Source of the DNA: Candidatus Gallimonas intestinigallinarum
Lineage (GTDB): Bacteria > Bacillota_A > Clostridia > Christensenellales > Borkfalkiaceae
Assembly: GCA_019116405.1 (NCBI GenBank)
Contig: DXBS01000093.1
Coordinates: forward strand, 1-7,782
Length of the DNA stretch: 7,782 nt
Direction of reading: 5' to 3'
Shown here: positions 5,872-7,782 of the stretch, piece after piece
Layout: each line of letters starts with the position of its first letter
Position numbering within the stretch: position 1 is the stretch's first letter
Translations under genes and position numbers: made by a program
Notes under the pieces: model-generated
What the model was told of the DNA's origin: nothing
Database searches by the model: none
Seen by the model: only the letters and a program-made list of their open reading frames with translations

Positions 5872-6639
5872 CTATCCGAGCGCGACGTCGAGCACCATCA
5901 TCAGACAAAATCCGACGACGACTCCCACCGAGGCGAGCGTCTTATTGCCCGAAAAGCTCTCGGGAATGAGTTCGGAGCACACCACCGCGACCATCGCCCC
6001 CGCCGAAAAGGCGAGCGCCCATGGAAGAAGGGAGCCGATCGCCGCGGCGGCAAGCGCGCCCAGGACGCAGGCGGGCACCTCCACCGCGCCCGAGCCCTGC
6101 GCAAACAAAAAGCTCTTTGCGGCGCTCATTCCCTTGGCGCGCATGGGAAAGGCGACGCACATGCCCTCGGGAAAATTCTGCACCGCGATGCCGACGGCGA
6201 GCAGCAGCCCCGCCAATGCCCCCTCGCCGCTCACGCCCGCCGCGAACGCGACGCCCACCGCCATGCCCTCGGGGATGTTGTGCAGCGTCACGGCAAAATA
6301 CAAAAGCGCCGTGCGCTTGTCGCCGATGACGTGAAAACTTTTTTGCGTGCGCGAGAGCAGCAGGTCGGAGGCAATGATGAACGCCCCGCCCAGCAAAAAC
6401 CCGACGGATGCGGGAATGTAGGCGGGCAGCGCGCCCTCCGCCTCGATGGCGGGCAGCAGCAGCGAAAAGAAGCTCGCCGCAATCATGATGCCCGCAGACG
6501 CCCCCAACAGCAGCGTGAGCGCGCCCTCCTTGGGGCGCCGCGAGAAAAAGACGCACGCCGCGCCCAGCGCCGTCATTGCATACATCCCGAGCGACGCAAG
6601 AAGCGCCTGCTGCCACGCCGCCAGCGAAAAAAACCACAT
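5872..6639 (-). CDS. ZIP-family divalent metal transporter
   Basis: Inner-membrane carrier of the ZIP family, normally moving zinc, iron or manganese into the cytoplasm. The 255 residues form about eight hydrophobic segments (roughly 10-32, 41-63, 74-93, 111-134, 141-164, 177-200, 204-222, 235-252). The diagnostic metal-site helices are present: HNIPEGMAVG (120-129) and the paired VQNFPEGMCVA (153-163), plus SELIPES (222-228). In the second helix the histidine of many ZIPs is glutamine (Q154), as in the GufA/ZIP11-like branch. The ATG at 6639 is preceded by a modest GGGGGA site. The gene sits between a terminator after the protease gene and the pur promoter, so it is probably transcribed alone; no convincing terminator follows it. 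The metal cannot be read from the sequence. No link to purine synthesis is evident beyond position. Confidence 0.92.
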   Translation of the reverse strand: MWFFSLAAWQQALLASLGMYAMTALGAACVFFSRRPKEGALTLLLGASAGIMIAASFFSLLLPAIEAEGALPAYIPASVGFLLGGAFIIASDLLLSRTQKSFHVIGDKRTALLYFAVTLHNIPEGMAVGVAFAAGVSGEGALAGLLLAVGIAVQNFPEGMCVAFPMRAKGMSAAKSFLFAQGSGAVEVPACVLGALAAAAIGSLLPWALAFSAGAMVAVVCSELIPESFSGNKTLASVGVVVGFCLMMVLDVALG

Positions 6640-6679
6640 CGGTGAGTCCCCCGTGCCGCCCGCAAAGGGCAGTCACCTC

Positions 6680-6709
6680 ATCGTATGCACGGCGGAGAAA
6701 AAGGGTCAA
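6680..6709 (-). promoter_or_regulatory. Probable promoter of the ZIP transporter gene
   Basis: TTGACC (6704-6709) and TACGAT (6680-6685) are separated by 18 nt and follow straight after the terminator of the upstream gene. The -35 box matches consensus at 5 of 6 bases and the -10 box at 4 of 6. The leader to the ATG would be about 34 nt. Confidence 0.55.
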
Positions 6710-6710
6710 C

Positions 6711-6734
6711 AAAAAAGCGCCCTTTGGAGCGCTT
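6711..6734 (-). terminator. Intrinsic terminator after the site-2 protease gene
   Basis: AAGCGC/GCGCTT stem extended by CC/GG across a single bulged T, with an AAA loop, followed by a run of six T (two of them in the stem). It begins 3 nt after the stop codon at 6738 and separates the protease gene from the ZIP gene. Confidence 0.88.
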
Positions 6735-6737
6735 CTG

Positions 6738-7782
6738 TCACACAAATTGCAGGACGTCCACCAGAATGGCAAAGCCCAACAGCAGCAAAAAGCCGACGGC
6801 GTGAATGATCGCCTCCACCTTCCGGTTGACGGGCCTGCCGCGCACCCACTCGATGGCGGTGAAGATGACCTTGCTGCCGTCCAGCGCGGGGATGGGAAGG
6901 AGGTTGAACACGGCTAAATTGACGCCGATAAAACCCGAGATCTCCAGAAAGCCGCGCCCGCCCGACGAGGCGATCTGCGAGGTCATGGAGATGGTCGTCA
7001 CCGGTCCGCCCAGCGCCGAAAGTCCCAGTCTCCCCGTAAACAGCTCACCGATGACGCGGAAGATGGACCCCGCGATCTTGAAGGAGTACATAAACGACCT
7101 GCCCAACGTCTCCCAGAAGCCGAAGCGATAGAGAGACCCCGCGACAAGATAGCCGTTCTCCGCGTCGTTCTGAAAGCCGAGCGCCGCCCAGACGCTGTCC
7201 AAGTCGCTGCTGTTTTCGACGTTGACGTCGCTGCGCAGGACGATGGTCACGTCCATTTCTTCGCGGCGCAGCGGGGCATCGCCCTCCCATTCCACGACGC
7301 GGGAGATGCGCATCTGCACCCGATCGCCCGACCGTCTGCCGTTGAGAATGGTCGCAAGGTCGGTGGTGAGGTACAGATCCTGCCCGTCAACGGCGAGCAG
7401 CACGTCATAGTCCTGCAGCTGATATTCCGCCGCGATCTCGGCAGTCGGCTCCGCCTTATAGACGGCGACCATCGTCTGCCCGTAGGCAAAGAAGCAGATG
7501 ATGATGAGCAGCACCGCCAGAAGATAGTTCATCAGCGCGCCCGAAATGAGCACGATGATGCGCTGCCAGCACGGCTTGTTGGTAAAATAGCCGCTCTTTT
7601 CGGCGGTTTTCTCCGCCGCCTGCGGTACGGTTTTCGGGGATACGTCCTGCGTATTTTGCGCCATTTCGGGGAAGGGCTCCTCGGCGGGCGCCTGCTTTGG
7701 CAAAGCCTCCTCGTCCTCCAGACCGTCCTCACCCGCAAAAGCACAGTAGCCGCCCAAAGGAATGAGACGCAGCGCAAACACC
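6738..7782 (-). CDS. rseP: RseP/RasP-type site-2 zinc metalloprotease (M50), N-terminus outside window
   Basis: Intramembrane protease that cuts membrane-bound anti-sigma factors and leftover signal peptides. The 347 visible residues begin at the conserved FALRLIPLGGYCAFAGED, just after the part that should carry HExxH, which lies beyond the right edge. Then follow a membrane helix (about 74-99), a periplasmic-type PDZ region (about 105-185, with YDVLLAVDGQDL), an amphipathic stretch, and the second metal-site motif NLLPIPALDG (293-302) with the ligand D301. A last helix (about 327-345) ends the protein. Between GED and NKPCWQRI there is an insertion of about 40 residues (19-62) rich in Pro, Glu and Ala; homologues I recall have around ten residues there. 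The true start is not in the window; the GTG at 7781 is internal. Terminated at 6711-6734. Confidence 0.93.
   Translation of the reverse strand, partial: VFALRLIPLGGYCAFAGEDGLEDEEALPKQAPAEEPFPEMAQNTQDVSPKTVPQAAEKTAEKSGYFTNKPCWQRIIVLISGALMNYLLAVLLIIICFFAYGQTMVAVYKAEPTAEIAAEYQLQDYDVLLAVDGQDLYLTTDLATILNGRRSGDRVQMRISRVVEWEGDAPLRREEMDVTIVLRSDVNVENSSDLDSVWAALGFQNDAENGYLVAGSLYRFGFWETLGRSFMYSFKIAGSIFRVIGELFTGRLGLSALGGPVTTISMTSQIASSGGRGFLEISGFIGVNLAVFNLLPIPALDGSKVIFTAIEWVRGRPVNRKVEAIIHAVGFLLLLGFAILVDVLQFV

Noticed and set aside
5860..6645. Open frame of 261 codons on the plus strand
   Set aside because: Antisense to the ZIP transporter gene, with a strongly Arg/His/Gln-biased product and no ribosome binding site or family resemblance.

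Overview
The window reads as a chromosomal segment from a Gram-positive anaerobe of the class Clostridia. The grounds are the purE-purC-purF-purM-purN gene order, a PurF of the iron-sulfur, propeptide-bearing type, strong AGGAGG-type ribosome binding sites, and a pairing of a stand-alone AICAR transformylase with an archaeal-type IMP cyclohydrolase. The base composition is fairly GC-rich. A finer taxonomic call is not supported. All recognised genes lie on the minus strand, so transcription runs from high to low coordinates.

Right edge (7782 to about 6711): the C-terminal part of an RseP/RasP-type site-2 intramembrane protease, whose N-terminus with the HExxH motif lies outside the window. 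It ends at a clear intrinsic terminator directly after the stop codon. Next (6709-5872) comes a ZIP-family metal transporter with its own plausible promoter.

Centre (5808-5642): a near-consensus sigma-A promoter drives a leader of about 130 nt. The leader contains two sets of competing hairpins. One is a terminator-like stem followed by T runs, and its 5' arm can pair instead with a segment just before the purE ribosome binding site. This looks like an attenuator. No known purine riboswitch could be recognised. A short reading frame starts at the predicted transcription start and ends inside the loop of the terminator-like hairpin.

Main body (5641-1): a tightly packed de novo purine operon, purE, purC, purF, purM, purN, an IMP cyclohydrolase of the PurO family, and an AICAR transformylase cut by the left edge. 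Gaps within the operon are -4 to about 75 nt. Together these cover PRPP to phosphoribosylamine (PurF), GAR to FGAR (PurN), FGAM to AIR (PurM), AIR carboxylation (PurE), SAICAR formation (PurC), and the last two steps, AICAR to FAICAR to IMP. PurD, PurL/Q/S, PurB and PurK are not in the window.

The most distinctive points are the replacement of bifunctional PurH by two separate genes, one of archaeal type, and the unexplained leader of the operon. The rest is ordinary housekeeping sequence. I see no tRNA, rRNA, CRISPR array, insertion sequence or phage feature.
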